A DNA stretch of 64,000 nt, from positions 186,001 to 250,000 of the forward strand of contig NZ_CP085328.1 of assembly GCF_020614375.1 (NCBI RefSeq), in the 5' to 3' direction. A program made the translations under genes and the position numbers. The DNA comes from Haladaptatus salinisoli. GTDB taxonomy: Archaea > Halobacteriota > Halobacteria > Halobacteriales > Haladaptataceae. Of the stretch, positions 52,564-62,154 are shown in pieces. The notes under the pieces are model-generated. The model made no database searches. It saw only the letters and a program-made list of their open reading frames with translations, and was not told the origin of the DNA. The stretch's first letter is position 1. The number at the start of each line of letters is the position of its first letter.

Positions 52564-53901
52564 TTAGCCCTGAAGCCCTTGCAGCTTTTTTGCCACCCAA
52601 TCGACGGTCTGCTCAGGGGACTTGCCACCCACGAGCATCTGTTCGGATGATTGACCGAACACCTGCTGACCGTACGCGTCGGCGGCGACGATATTTGGCT
52701 GGCCGTTCTTGCCTGTTGCCAGAATTGAGGTAAATGCGTCCCAGTTGTTTCGAACGAGATCGAGTACGTCCGTGTGTTGTTTGATCGTCTCGTTGTTCTT
52801 CACCGCGTCACTACCCAACATCTTCTTCGTCGGCGGGAACTGGAACAACGGCGCGGAGAGGACGAAGTCCATGAACTTATCTGACTTGCTGAAGAAATCC
52901 ACGAACTTCTTCGCACCTTCTGTGGCCTTGCCATTTTTCCAAACGACGTGCCCCTCCATGTACGCCCACCACTTATCCTGCTTCTTGCTGCTCGGAACAG
53001 GGAATGGGGTTGGTGATAGTTTCTCCACGAGATCTGGTCGGTTAGAAGCAATCGTGAGGATCGGCAGTCCACCGACACTCATGATGGCCGCAGCGTTCTC
53101 TTGTTGGAGTGCGGCGATTGCATCGCCCCATTCCCACCCAGCTCCGTTTGGGGAGTATTCCGCCATCTGCTTGATCCATTTATACGTCTCGACAGCACGC
53201 TTTCTGTTGTCACCCTTGTCAATGGTGATTTTGATATCATCGGACGGTCCGCTGTAGAGGTTGACATCGTTTTGCCAGTGGTATTGGGTGATTTGAGTAT
53301 CGGCGTTGTTCGTCTGCCCTGACTGTACGACATACCCTTTGATGCCCTCTTGCTCTGAGATCCGTTTAGCTTCAGATGTCCATTTCTCCCACGTCGTGGG
53401 GTTCTCCTGATAGAGATCGTTACGGTACCATCCCATCAGGGGTTCGACCATGGTTGCAGCAAAGTACGACTCGCCCCCGACATTGACGGGGTCAGGAAGT
53501 CCTGTCCCTTGAACAGCATTGCTTACCGGCGCAAGATTCCCATTGCGATGGTAGCGGTACGCATCCGCCGACGTGTCGAAGACGACATCCGGCGGATTGC
53601 CCGCTGCCTTCATCTTCTGTAACTGCTCGTCGGTCGATTTCCCCTTCGACGTGTACGTGACTTCGACAGTGTAGTCGTGATTCTTCTCGAACTCCGAGAT
53701 TATCTGGTTAATAACCTGCTTCGAATCACCGCGATCTGAGAGATACTTGATCGTCTTCGACTGGTCACCATTCTGTCCTCCATTTTGTCCTCCTTCTGAC
53801 CCGCTGTCGTCTGGTCTACTGGTGCATCCTGCAGCGGCGACGATCGATCCGGTTCCGGCTAATTGGAGAAACCGTCTTCGTGTTGTGGGCTCATCCGCCA
53901 T
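52564..53901 (-). CDS. Ugp-type extracellular solute-binding lipoprotein
   Basis: The product is 445 residues from ATG 53901. A Tat-lipobox signal (TTRRRFLQLAGTGSIVAAAGC) precedes a Gly/Asn-rich linker and the SBP type 1 fold: KTIKYLSDRGDSKQVINQIISEFEKNHDYTVEVTYT, NPPDVVFDTSADAYRYHRNG, NNADTQITQYHWQND and GDAIAALQQENAAAIMSVGGLPI. It delivers its ligand to the two permeases. The first residues (upstream MRMSYIV) are not signal-like, so the internal ATG is preferred. Confidence 0.9.
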   Translation of the reverse strand: MADEPTTRRRFLQLAGTGSIVAAAGCTSRPDDSGSEGGQNGGQNGDQSKTIKYLSDRGDSKQVINQIISEFEKNHDYTVEVTYTSKGKSTDEQLQKMKAAGNPPDVVFDTSADAYRYHRNGNLAPVSNAVQGTGLPDPVNVGGESYFAATMVEPLMGWYRNDLYQENPTTWEKWTSEAKRISEQEGIKGYVVQSGQTNNADTQITQYHWQNDVNLYSGPSDDIKITIDKGDNRKRAVETYKWIKQMAEYSPNGAGWEWGDAIAALQQENAAAIMSVGGLPILTIASNRPDLVEKLSPTPFPVPSSKKQDKWWAYMEGHVVWKNGKATEGAKKFVDFFSKSDKFMDFVLSAPLFQFPPTKKMLGSDAVKNNETIKQHTDVLDLVRNNWDAFTSILATGKNGQPNIVAADAYGQQVFGQSSEQMLVGGKSPEQTVDWVAKKLQGLQG

Positions 53902-53974
53902 GACAATATATGACATCCGCAATGAGAGATGGTTCTCTCCCCTTCACTTGTTGGCTTTTTAAATAGGGTCGAAT

Positions 53975-54655
53975 TTAGTTCGTATTCTTAATTGGGGGTT
54001 CGTGGCTTACTTGCCGCTTATTTCCACGAGACTCCTCATCCTGCATGTTTTGATTCAGGATATTTCTAAGCAGTGTCTGCTCTGCTTTTCGGAGATGTTC
54101 GAGGAAAGTAGTGTGACTAATATCTAGTTCGGTAGCCAGCGATTCTGCATCCTTCTCACGGGGCCATTCGTAATACCCACCATCGAGGGCAGCATTAATT
54201 ACCTCAGCTTGTCTATCCGAGAGGAGTCCCTCTGAGGCACGATACGGTGTTAGCTGTGCAAGCTGTACGGATCCAATCTCACGGAGTTCTTTGACGATAT
54301 TTCGGAGGTCTTCTCGCCGGAAGACGATGATGTTGAACACACGCTGTGTGCCACTTACTTGGTCCCACCATTGTAGCATACCGTGATTCCGTCTGATAAT
54401 GGGAAGGGCCCCGCAGGAACGCTTGGTGAGTTTGATATGGGTTGCGTCAATTTGTTCGACATGTTTAACCTGCTCAGAGTTTTCGAACGCATCGATAAAC
54501 TCCTCGACTTTGTCCTCTGCATCGATAACAAAATTAAGATACTCATCGTCGAGAACCTCTTCGTGATTTGCGGTAAACGACGTATTCCACCGACTAGTAA
54601 CCTCACTCAGGATGCAATCAGTTTGCAGGTCTAAGTAGAGCTTTGCCCTAAACAT
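53975..54655 (-). CDS. Bat-type HTH_10 regulator next to the Ugp-type operon
   Basis: The product is 226 residues from ATG 54655 (MFRAKLYLDLQTDC). The N-domain is a two-layer sensor-like fold; HTH_10 is at about residues 150-210: LLSDRQAEVINAALDGGYYEWPREKDAESLATELDISHTTFLEHLRKAEQTLLRNIL. A basic tail follows. It lies upstream of, and in the same orientation as, the Ugp-type operon and is the best candidate for its regulator. Confidence 0.88.
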   Translation of the reverse strand: MFRAKLYLDLQTDCILSEVTSRWNTSFTANHEEVLDDEYLNFVIDAEDKVEEFIDAFENSEQVKHVEQIDATHIKLTKRSCGALPIIRRNHGMLQWWDQVSGTQRVFNIIVFRREDLRNIVKELREIGSVQLAQLTPYRASEGLLSDRQAEVINAALDGGYYEWPREKDAESLATELDISHTTFLEHLRKAEQTLLRNILNQNMQDEESRGNKRQVSHEPPIKNTN

Positions 54656-54838
54656 TTGGTAACCGTTGGCACACAATTCTCATTAACTTTTGGAACTGTG
54701 TCGTCCGGGCAAAGGATGGGTGGGATGGGTGTGTGTTCAGGTGTCGAGACGATTGTTTCGCTTATGATATAGTAGACAACACGATCGATGATTAATTTAT
54801 GCACAGTCCGAAGTAGTAATCTGAAGCCGATGCTATCG

Positions 54839-55060
54839 TTACTCGTGACGCTCGTCTTGGAGGTGCTCAACGTATGCTTCTAACCGACCAATCTTCCGTT
54901 CCATGCGGTCAAGACGTTCGTCAACACTACCGCCTGACCGGACGCGAAGAATGAAGTAACCAAGTCCACCGAGTACTCCGAAAAGGATGGATGCATACAC
55001 GATAAGCATCAGGGCTATAAAGAGGAGTTCAAAACCATCAACAAGCTGAAGCGATGTCAT
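54839..55060 (-). CDS. Small membrane-anchored coiled-coil protein, 73 aa
   Basis: One hydrophobic helix (ELLFIALMLIVYASILFGVLGGLGYFILRV) is followed by a charged heptad-like region (DERLDRMERKIGRLEAYVEHLQDERHE). The topology suggests an N-terminal membrane anchor with a short coiled coil in the cytoplasm. Small proteins of this shape accompany sodium:solute symporters and other membrane complexes. No family is confirmed. Confidence 0.55.
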   Translation of the reverse strand: MTSLQLVDGFELLFIALMLIVYASILFGVLGGLGYFILRVRSGGSVDERLDRMERKIGRLEAYVEHLQDERHE

Positions 55061-55308
55061 TAATTTATAGATAGTAGCAACACAATATAACAGTTGGCCC
55101 CACTCTCATCATTGTTGTTAGACTCATTCCCCCACCAGTTGATATTACTGCTTCTCCAATTTTCGTTGTTTGGAGTTTCTCTATACAGCACTGAGACTCG
55201 AGAGAAACTCGTACTTTGATAGTGTACTGGAGACCAACCACCCCTCAACGTCTGAACTAAGAGTAGGCGCTAGCAGTTTTTATTTTGCATTATCCCATGA
55301 GAGGGAAT

Positions 55309-56904
55309 ATGGCTGCAGAGACTGCTATCAGAAACGCACGCATTATTGATGGCACCGGGGCGCCTTGGTTTAGAGGGACAATCATTATCAAGCGCGGAAA
55401 GATTACTGAGATTCATCGTGGAAAAACATCACAAACGGACGCCACGACTGAAATCGATGCAGATGGGATGGCTGTTTGTCCCGGGTTTATCGACACACAT
55501 ACTCATTCCGATCTCCAATTATTTTCAGATCCGACGCTTGCTCCGAAAATCCGCCAGGGAATCACCACGGAAGTTCTGGGCCAGGACGGCTTCTCAATGG
55601 CACCGCTCTATGACGTCGATACGGATGCATGGGAAACTCATCTCAGTGGTATTGCTGGGCGACTTGATGGAGAGTGGTCGTGGGAGTCACTGGGAGACTA
55701 TCTCGAAGCAATTGACGACCAGGAAATTGCGCCGAACGTTGCGACGTTGGTAGGACACGGGACAGTTCGATTTAACGTCCTCGGCTTTAGCGATACGGCA
55801 CCAACCGAGGACGATATTAGCCAGATGGCAGAGCTCGTCACAGAGGCGTTAGAAGCAGGTGCAGTTGGCTTCTCGACGGGACTTGTCTACACACCCGCTC
55901 GCTACGCAGACACTGCTGAAGTGAGAGAATTGGCCGCTCAACTTGCACCGTACGGCCGACCGTTCGTCGCCCATATCAGAAACGAACGTCGTCAAATTTG
56001 GGAGGCGCTTGACGAATTTATCGATATTGGAGCCGATACTGGCGTGCCGCTCCATCTCTCTCATTTCAAACTCGCCGGGCCGGACCAACAGGGGAAGGTA
56101 CATCGTGCTGTAAGCATCTTCGAGGCAGCGCGGGAGCGAGGCGTTGACCTGACGGTTGAACAGTATCCCTATACGGCGGGCAGCACAACACTCACAAATA
56201 TCCTACCGCCGTGGGTTCAAGCAGAGGGGCCAGAGCAGACGCTCTCGTATTTGCGAGATGATGATACCCGCGAGAAGATTCGGCGTGATATCTCCGAGTG
56301 GCGAATCGACGGTTGGGAAAACCGGGGTGCATACACGGGATGGGAGAACATCGAAGTCACGAACGTTGCGTCCGAGAGTAATCAGTCAGTCGAAGGGAAG
56401 AGCATCGCAACGATCGCTACGGAGCGCGATACAGATCCTGTCGCAGTTGTGTGTGACCTTCTCATCGAAGAAGAACTCGAAGTTGGAATGCTGTTACACC
56501 AACTGACGGAATCCGATGTTCGAGACGTTCTCGCCAACGAGCGAGTAAACGTTGCAACAGATGGATTATTCGGGGGCCGACCGCATCCTCGGGTGTTCGG
56601 AACGTATCCAAAGATTCTCAGTCGGTATGTTCGCGAAGCGAATATCCTCACGCTTGAGGAGGCCATTCGGAAAATGACGTCCTTGCCCGCACGTGCGATG
56701 GGGCTTGAGACGAAAGGTATACTTCGGCCGGGGCTGGACGCCGATCTCGTCGTCTTTGACCCTGCCACAATCGATACAAATGCGACGTACGATTCTCCAC
56801 AGCAGTTCCCCACGGGAATTCATCATGTGATGGTAAACGGCTCCTTCGTAGTTCGCGACTCCGTTGTGACTGACGCTCGCCCCGGCGAAGCACTTACAAA
56901 ATGA
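55309..56904 (+). CDS. D-aminoacylase / N-acyl-D-amino-acid deacylase
   Basis: The product is 531 residues from ATG 55309. Amidohydrolase-fold motifs are VCPGFIDTHTHSDLQLFSDP (H-x-H), GHGTVRFNVLG, EAGAVGFSTGLVYTPARYADTAEV, HLSHFKLAGPDQQGKVHRAV, VEQYPYTAGSTTL, LLHQLTESDV and NVATDGLFGGRPHPRVFGTYPKIL (metal Asp). The C-terminal GLETKGILRPGLDADLVVFDP closes the small beta domain. It splits N-acyl-D-amino acids to D-amino acid and carboxylate. It is divergent from a membrane protein gene and convergent with the D-threonine-aldolase-like gene. Confidence 0.9.
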   Translation: MAAETAIRNARIIDGTGAPWFRGTIIIKRGKITEIHRGKTSQTDATTEIDADGMAVCPGFIDTHTHSDLQLFSDPTLAPKIRQGITTEVLGQDGFSMAPLYDVDTDAWETHLSGIAGRLDGEWSWESLGDYLEAIDDQEIAPNVATLVGHGTVRFNVLGFSDTAPTEDDISQMAELVTEALEAGAVGFSTGLVYTPARYADTAEVRELAAQLAPYGRPFVAHIRNERRQIWEALDEFIDIGADTGVPLHLSHFKLAGPDQQGKVHRAVSIFEAARERGVDLTVEQYPYTAGSTTLTNILPPWVQAEGPEQTLSYLRDDDTREKIRRDISEWRIDGWENRGAYTGWENIEVTNVASESNQSVEGKSIATIATERDTDPVAVVCDLLIEEELEVGMLLHQLTESDVRDVLANERVNVATDGLFGGRPHPRVFGTYPKILSRYVREANILTLEEAIRKMTSLPARAMGLETKGILRPGLDADLVVFDPATIDTNATYDSPQQFPTGIHHVMVNGSFVVRDSVVTDARPGEALTK

Positions 56905-56958
56905 TCACGAAGCAGTATTCGCAATAAGCGACGTCAAAATGTACTCATTTTCTTTACG

Positions 56959-58083
56959 TTACTTTACTTTGCCACGGGCTTGAACGTCCCAGAGTTCTTC
57001 GACGCGATCGTTTCGAACACCGATAATGGTGTCGTGGAGATTGATCGTGGCACATACATGAGGGACGATGAATTCGATTTGGTCGCCGACATCGACTGAT
57101 TCCTCACTCTCACTGATATCGAGCCATCCGTGTTCTTCGGATGCGTTCACGTATTCAATATCGTCGCGGTATTTGGGCACGGGAAGTTGCGGTTTATCCA
57201 TCGAGAGAGTCTTACTGCCAGCGTCAACGACAGCCCGATCCGCTGTTGGTTTCGAGATGACGGTCGAGACCACGGTCGCCGCACAATCTGATTTCCCAAC
57301 ATCGAACGGTCTGTGTTCGAGCTCGCCGACGTCCATGAATGGATACATTCCGGGGTTGATCTCCGTCACAACGGGGTGTGTGCCGCTGTATTTCGAGGTC
57401 GCCGTCCCGCCCACTTTTACTTCCTTGACGGAGATTCCCTCCGATTCGAGGAGCTCAACCGTCTCCTGCGTTCGGTCCATGGCTTCGGTACAGTACTCTT
57501 TGTATTCAGCACGTGTTTCAGCCTTCGATTTGACGTGTGCCTCGTACGCAAGAAGGCCGCAGAAGTTCAGGTTCGACTGCTCTTGAATGAGCTGCGCCAT
57601 CTGAACCGCCGGTTCCCCTAATGAAATACCCGTTCGATGCAAGCCGACATCAACCTCAAGAATTACGTCGAGGGTCACATCGTGATCGGCAGCGGCGGTC
57701 TGGAGTGGTGTGATATTTCCTGGCCCGTCGACCGTCGTCGCAAACCGGTTGAGTTTTTGGGCCAGCCAAACGAGGCGTTCGAGTTTCTGCTGTCCGACAA
57801 CTTGGTAGGAGAGGTAGATATCGTCGATGCCGTTCTTTGCCATGACCTCGACCTCACCGAGTGTCTGGCAGACAATCCCGCCACCGCCACTGTACTCGTT
57901 CTGGCGGTGTGCAATCTCTGCGTTTTTGTGTGTTTTAATGTGTGACCGGAGTTGGACGTCATTCTCGGTCGCGAATGAGACGTAGTCTTGGATGTTCGCC
58001 TCCATCGTGTCGAGATCAACTAGCAGTGCAGGTGTCTCCACCTCATCTACTGACGCATTAAGTAATGGCTTTTGTTCTGCCAT
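56959..58083 (-). CDS. D-threonine-aldolase-like PLP enzyme
   Basis: The product is 374 residues from ATG 58083. It is an alanine-racemase-type TIM barrel: ETPALLVDLDTMEANI, RSHIKTHKNAEIAHRQ (PLP Lys in H-I-K-T-H-K), GGIVCQTLGEVEVMAKNGIDDIYLSYQ and DVILEVDVGLHRTGI. The C-terminal metal-containing D-TA domain has VVDAGSKTLSMD, SEEHGWLDI, GDQIEFIVPHVCATINLHD (His/Cys metal site) and VWDVQARGKVK-like end. The family cleaves D-beta-hydroxy amino acids to an aldehyde and glycine. It lies beside a D-aminoacylase, so a D-amino-acid route is likely. Confidence 0.88.
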   Translation of the reverse strand: MAEQKPLLNASVDEVETPALLVDLDTMEANIQDYVSFATENDVQLRSHIKTHKNAEIAHRQNEYSGGGGIVCQTLGEVEVMAKNGIDDIYLSYQVVGQQKLERLVWLAQKLNRFATTVDGPGNITPLQTAAADHDVTLDVILEVDVGLHRTGISLGEPAVQMAQLIQEQSNLNFCGLLAYEAHVKSKAETRAEYKEYCTEAMDRTQETVELLESEGISVKEVKVGGTATSKYSGTHPVVTEINPGMYPFMDVGELEHRPFDVGKSDCAATVVSTVISKPTADRAVVDAGSKTLSMDKPQLPVPKYRDDIEYVNASEEHGWLDISESEESVDVGDQIEFIVPHVCATINLHDTIIGVRNDRVEELWDVQARGKVK

Positions 58084-58316
58084 CGTTGAATCGGGCATAG
58101 GTGCGATTCAAGTAATGACTGTAAAAGTCTTTGCTACACCCCAATAGCATGCCGTTAATCAGACATCGAATAGCCAACTAATCATGATACTCGATATCGT
58201 TTTTGTCACTTATTGCCGGCAATCCCTGAATTTATTAATGTAATAGCAATTTATTTACCAGCATCATTGTATGGTTTCCGAATCTATTTACTCACTCCAC
58301 CCAGGATACAGGTGAC

Positions 58317-59837
58317 ATGGCACGGGAACTCATAGCAGGGATTGTATTAATGTATGTAATCGGAATGCTCGGGGTCGGATACTTCTTCCATCGGAAAGGG
58401 ATGAAGGACTTGGAGGACTACTTCCTCGCCGGGAAAGGCGCGCCGTGGTACCTCGTTGCGCTGTCATTCTTCGCTACGGCGATCGGTGCCGGTGGAACAA
58501 TTGGTCTTTCAGAATCAACCTTCACCGCCCAGAGTATCACTGCGTTTTGGAGTTACGGAATCGCCCTCGCGAGTTTCTTCGTCGTTGCCGTCCTGCTCGG
58601 ACACAAACTCCCAAGCACGAACAACATCACAATTCCGTCGATGCTTGAGGATCGGTACGACGAGAAAACGCGTATTGCGGCCGTCCCCTTCTATCTCCTC
58701 CGATTCATCAGCACGCTTGGCGCTCAGTGGTTAGCAGCCGGGACGATCATCAGCTTTCTGCTCGGTGATATAATCACCGTTACCCAAGCCGCGATACTCG
58801 GCGCGCTCATCATCACGGCCTACACTGTGATGGGCGGCATGTCCGCGGTGATGTGGACCGACTTCATCCAAGGGATAATCCTGTTCGTTGGCCTCTGGAT
58901 ACTCACCGTCATGGGCATTTTCGAATTTGGCGGCTTCTCGGCTATGACGACCGAGGTAACGAGCGTCGCTCCGCAAGCGTTCGATCTCTTTGCGATGGAG
59001 TGGACGCTCATCGCGGGCTACATCGTAACCCTCGTCCCGACGATGCTCGTCCGTCAAGGCTACCTCCAGCGTATTATGTCCGCCCGCAGTGATCGGGATG
59101 GATTCGTCGGCACGACGTTGAATGGCATCATCGGATTTGCATATATTCCGATTCCGCTCCTTATCGGCGCAATGGGGCTCGTGATGTACTCGAACATCGA
59201 CAACCCCAAGCTAATCATGCCACAGATGGCAATGGATATCCTCCCTGCTTGGCTCGCAGGCCTCATCCTCGCTGCCTTGGCAGCAGCTGTGATGAGCAGT
59301 GGTGACAGCTTCCTCCTGTCGGGCTCGTCCAACATCGTCGACGACATTTACCTTCGGTACCTCAATCCGACCGCGAGTAACGAACAACAGCAGAAGGTGT
59401 CGCGGATCACGGTCATCGGCCTCATGGTGTTCTCGCTCGCTCTCGCGCTAGTCGTGCCGGGAATCATCGACCTCATCGTCTTCGGGGCCGTTGCCCTGAC
59501 CGGCGGCGTTCTGGTTCCGTGGTTGGCCGTTTTTTACTGGCCACGTGGAACGTCAGATGCCGCTTTCTGGAGCCTTGTCGTTGGTGCGGGAATGACCGTC
59601 GCCTGGTGGTGGGCTGGATACTTCGCCGACACCGCCGAGTTCATGGGTCTTCACCCAGTCTTCGTCGGACTTCCACTTTCCATCATCCTGTTCTTCGCGA
59701 TTTCACTCGCGCAGGAACCGGAGTACGAGAAGGTGTTAGAGACGGCCCGCAAACACAACCTTGAATCGCTGGAAAAGCGCACCCGCAACGCGATGGACGA
59801 ACATCGCGGCGAGCCGGGAACCGTCGCGGACGACTAA
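58317..59837 (+). CDS. Sodium:solute symporter (SSS family)
   Basis: The product is 506 residues with about 13 transmembrane helices. The N-terminus GMKDLEDYFLAGKGAPWYLVALSFFATAIGAGGTIGLSE and the LAALAAAVMSSGDSFLLSGSSNIVDDIYLRYLNP segment are SSS signatures (the latter near the sodium site). The C-terminus is a charged tail (EKVLETARKHNLESLEKRTR). The transported solute is unknown; the neighbours suggest an amino acid, D-amino acid, creatinine-like or N-acyl compound. Confidence 0.92.
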   Translation: MARELIAGIVLMYVIGMLGVGYFFHRKGMKDLEDYFLAGKGAPWYLVALSFFATAIGAGGTIGLSESTFTAQSITAFWSYGIALASFFVVAVLLGHKLPSTNNITIPSMLEDRYDEKTRIAAVPFYLLRFISTLGAQWLAAGTIISFLLGDIITVTQAAILGALIITAYTVMGGMSAVMWTDFIQGIILFVGLWILTVMGIFEFGGFSAMTTEVTSVAPQAFDLFAMEWTLIAGYIVTLVPTMLVRQGYLQRIMSARSDRDGFVGTTLNGIIGFAYIPIPLLIGAMGLVMYSNIDNPKLIMPQMAMDILPAWLAGLILAALAAAVMSSGDSFLLSGSSNIVDDIYLRYLNPTASNEQQQKVSRITVIGLMVFSLALALVVPGIIDLIVFGAVALTGGVLVPWLAVFYWPRGTSDAAFWSLVVGAGMTVAWWWAGYFADTAEFMGLHPVFVGLPLSIILFFAISLAQEPEYEKVLETARKHNLESLEKRTRNAMDEHRGEPGTVADD

Positions 59838-59840
59838 TCG

Positions 59841-60650
59841 CTATTCGGATTCACTGTTTTGCGCGTGGATTTCACGGAGGAGCTCCCCGAGTTCCCGTTC
59901 TAACCGGTCGAAGAACCGTTGGCCTTTGTCCGCTGACGCGAGTTCGGGTGCGCCGATCGCTCCTGAGTGACTATACTCGTCGAACGTCCTATACACGGAC
60001 AGCGGTCCGTCGGCAAAGAGGTCTTGGCGGCCGTGTTTATAGGGTTCGTCGCGGCGCGTTCCTTCAACCTGGTCTTCGTCGACGAGATCTGGGTGAAGAT
60101 GGAGCATGAGGGAAGTTTCGAACTCGCCACCGTGCGAAATACCGCCGACGTCGCTCTCACGTACCTCCGCAACGACCTCGTTGGCTAGGTGAAAGTACGT
60201 CAGACCGAGAACCTCGCGATCAGGATGGTCGTCACCGACTTCACTCACTGCATCAGCTATCACCGACATATTTCCACCATGGCCGTTCAGAAACAGCAAC
60301 GCGTCGAAATCGTTCTCAAACACCGTCTCCGCGATCTCCGAGAGCACATCAAGCAAGGTCGTCGTGTCTAGTGACACCGTGCCGCCGAAGGGAAGATGGT
60401 GTGGCGAACGGCCGGACCAGATAGTCGGCGTAACGAGGACGGGGAGCGATTCGTGGACGCCTTCAGCGCCAGCATGAGCAACGGCTTCGACGAGGAGTGT
60501 ATCTGTCGCAACCGGGAGATGGTAACCGTGTTGTTCAAGGCTCCCAACGGGAACAATCAGTACTGACCCGTCCTTTGCAGCGGTATTGACGATTTCTGGG
60601 TATGGTTTTGCCATCCATGCGACCGGCGAGGCGTTGTGTGAGGCGTTCAC
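59841..60650 (-). CDS. Creatininase-family amidohydrolase
   Basis: The product is 269 residues from GTG 60650 (ATG 60614 is possible, but it would cut just after the AW that aligns with the T-W of creatininase). Motifs are LIVPVGSLEQHGYHLPVATDT (metal Glu, His, Asp), LLFLNGHGGNMSVI, GISHGGEFETSLMLHLHPDLV and SGAIGAPELASADKGQRFF. The zinc/manganese ligands are complete. The family includes creatinine amidohydrolase and formamide hydrolases of other pathways. It is convergent with the symporter gene, its stop lying 3 nt from the symporter's. Confidence 0.88.
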   Translation of the reverse strand: MNASHNASPVAWMAKPYPEIVNTAAKDGSVLIVPVGSLEQHGYHLPVATDTLLVEAVAHAGAEGVHESLPVLVTPTIWSGRSPHHLPFGGTVSLDTTTLLDVLSEIAETVFENDFDALLFLNGHGGNMSVIADAVSEVGDDHPDREVLGLTYFHLANEVVAEVRESDVGGISHGGEFETSLMLHLHPDLVDEDQVEGTRRDEPYKHGRQDLFADGPLSVYRTFDEYSHSGAIGAPELASADKGQRFFDRLERELGELLREIHAQNSESE

Positions 60651-60801
60651 AGACGACAGTACTGCTGGAAGCAATCAAAAATCTGATGGTGAGTACATTG
60701 GAATAGGCCCACAGCCTTGCTCTTCGGGGCAGAGAAGATGCCAACGGGAGCATCCCACGTATGTTACCTGTTGGCGAGCGTTTATTGGCGACAATCGGTA
60801 C

Positions 60802-62100
60802 ATGCTCTCTATGGCCACGATAAGTGAGCTTTCGTTATCGGAGCTCCGGCGCGATCTCCACAAGTACCCTGAAGCGGGCTGGAAGGAGTTTCGCACTACG
60901 TCACTCATCGCTGAGGAACTCGATGAGCGAGGGTATACTGTGCATCTGGGTGCTGATGCGATCGACACTGATGAGCGCCTTGGTGTCCCCAATAACGACG
61001 AAATCGAACGCGCTCGAGACCGAGCCCGGGATGAGGGAGCACCCGAGCCATACCTCGACCAAATGAGTTCGGTCACTGGCCTCATTGCTGAGAAGACGTT
61101 CGGTGAGAAAAGTGGTCCAGTGGTCGGTGTTCGCGTCGATATGGATGCGCTTGAGATGACCGAATCGAGCGATGCAGAGCATCGGCCTGCAACTGACGGA
61201 TTTGCAAGTTGCCATCCAAACGAAATGCATGCCTGTGGGCATGACGGCCACACGACGATCGGCGTGGGCATCGCACGAACTCTCGATGTCACAGACAACT
61301 TCAGCGGGACGATCAAACTCTTCTTCCAACCGGCCGAGGAGGGTGGGCGTGGCGGACTGCCGATGAGTAAAACGGCACATTTCACTGACATCGACCACTT
61401 CATCGCGCTCCATCTCGGCTTGGGCAACGAGACAGGAACGATAATCGCAGGATACGAGCGGCCACTCTCCAACGCGAAAATCGACGTTGAGTTCCACGGT
61501 GAGTCGGCGCACGCTGGGAAGGCACCGAACGAAGGTCGGAACGCACTTCAAGCAGCGACGACGGCGATTCAGAATCTTTACGCAATTCCGCGACACGAGG
61601 ATGGTGCGACCCGTATCAACGTCGGGCAAGTGCACTCACCGAATGCACAGAACGTGATAGCGGACAATGCCCAGATGCGCGTTGAAGTCCGCGGCGAAGC
61701 GGCTGACCTCAATGAATACATGCTCGACACTGCAAACCGGGTCATAGAGCACGCTGCCGGGATGCATGCTGTCGAGTACGATACCAACCTCTACGGCAAG
61801 ACAACGACGTTCGAAGCCGATACTGAGCTGGTGACAGTAGTTGCCGACGCCGCTCACTCCCTTGGGACCGTAACGAACGTCGTCGAACGAGAACCAATTG
61901 GCGCCAGCGAAGACGCTTCGTACCTGATTAAACGCGTGCAAGCAGAGGGCGGACAAGCGACGTACATCGGAGTCGGTGCCAGCAATCCATCCGGTCATCA
62001 CACATCCCGATTCGATATTGACGAGGACGCGCTTGACATCGGTGTAGATGTCGTTATCGAGACGCTCAAGCAGCTTTCTCTAACACACTCGCAGCAATGA
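60802..62100 (+). CDS. AbgA-like M20 amidohydrolase
   Basis: The product is 432 residues from ATG 60802. Motifs are LRRDLHKYPEAGWKEFRT, VVGVRVDMDALEM (His replaced by V-R-V-D-M-D as in this subgroup), CHPNEMHACGHDGHTT (ligand Cys/His), FFQPAEEGGRGG (Glu) and a C-terminal GVGASNPSGHHTSRFDI (His). The insert with DEIERARDRARDEG is typical of p-aminobenzoyl-glutamate-hydrolase-type members. They cleave amide bonds of N-acyl-glutamates and similar conjugates. It lies upstream of the CapA gene on the same strand, 54 nt apart. Confidence 0.88.
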   Translation: MLSMATISELSLSELRRDLHKYPEAGWKEFRTTSLIAEELDERGYTVHLGADAIDTDERLGVPNNDEIERARDRARDEGAPEPYLDQMSSVTGLIAEKTFGEKSGPVVGVRVDMDALEMTESSDAEHRPATDGFASCHPNEMHACGHDGHTTIGVGIARTLDVTDNFSGTIKLFFQPAEEGGRGGLPMSKTAHFTDIDHFIALHLGLGNETGTIIAGYERPLSNAKIDVEFHGESAHAGKAPNEGRNALQAATTAIQNLYAIPRHEDGATRINVGQVHSPNAQNVIADNAQMRVEVRGEAADLNEYMLDTANRVIEHAAGMHAVEYDTNLYGKTTTFEADTELVTVVADAAHSLGTVTNVVEREPIGASEDASYLIKRVQAEGGQATYIGVGASNPSGHHTSRFDIDEDALDIGVDVVIETLKQLSLTHSQQ

Positions 62101-62154
62101 TGGTAGAACGAACTTCCGAACACTACTATCGAACCTACTCGATGGACGAATCCC

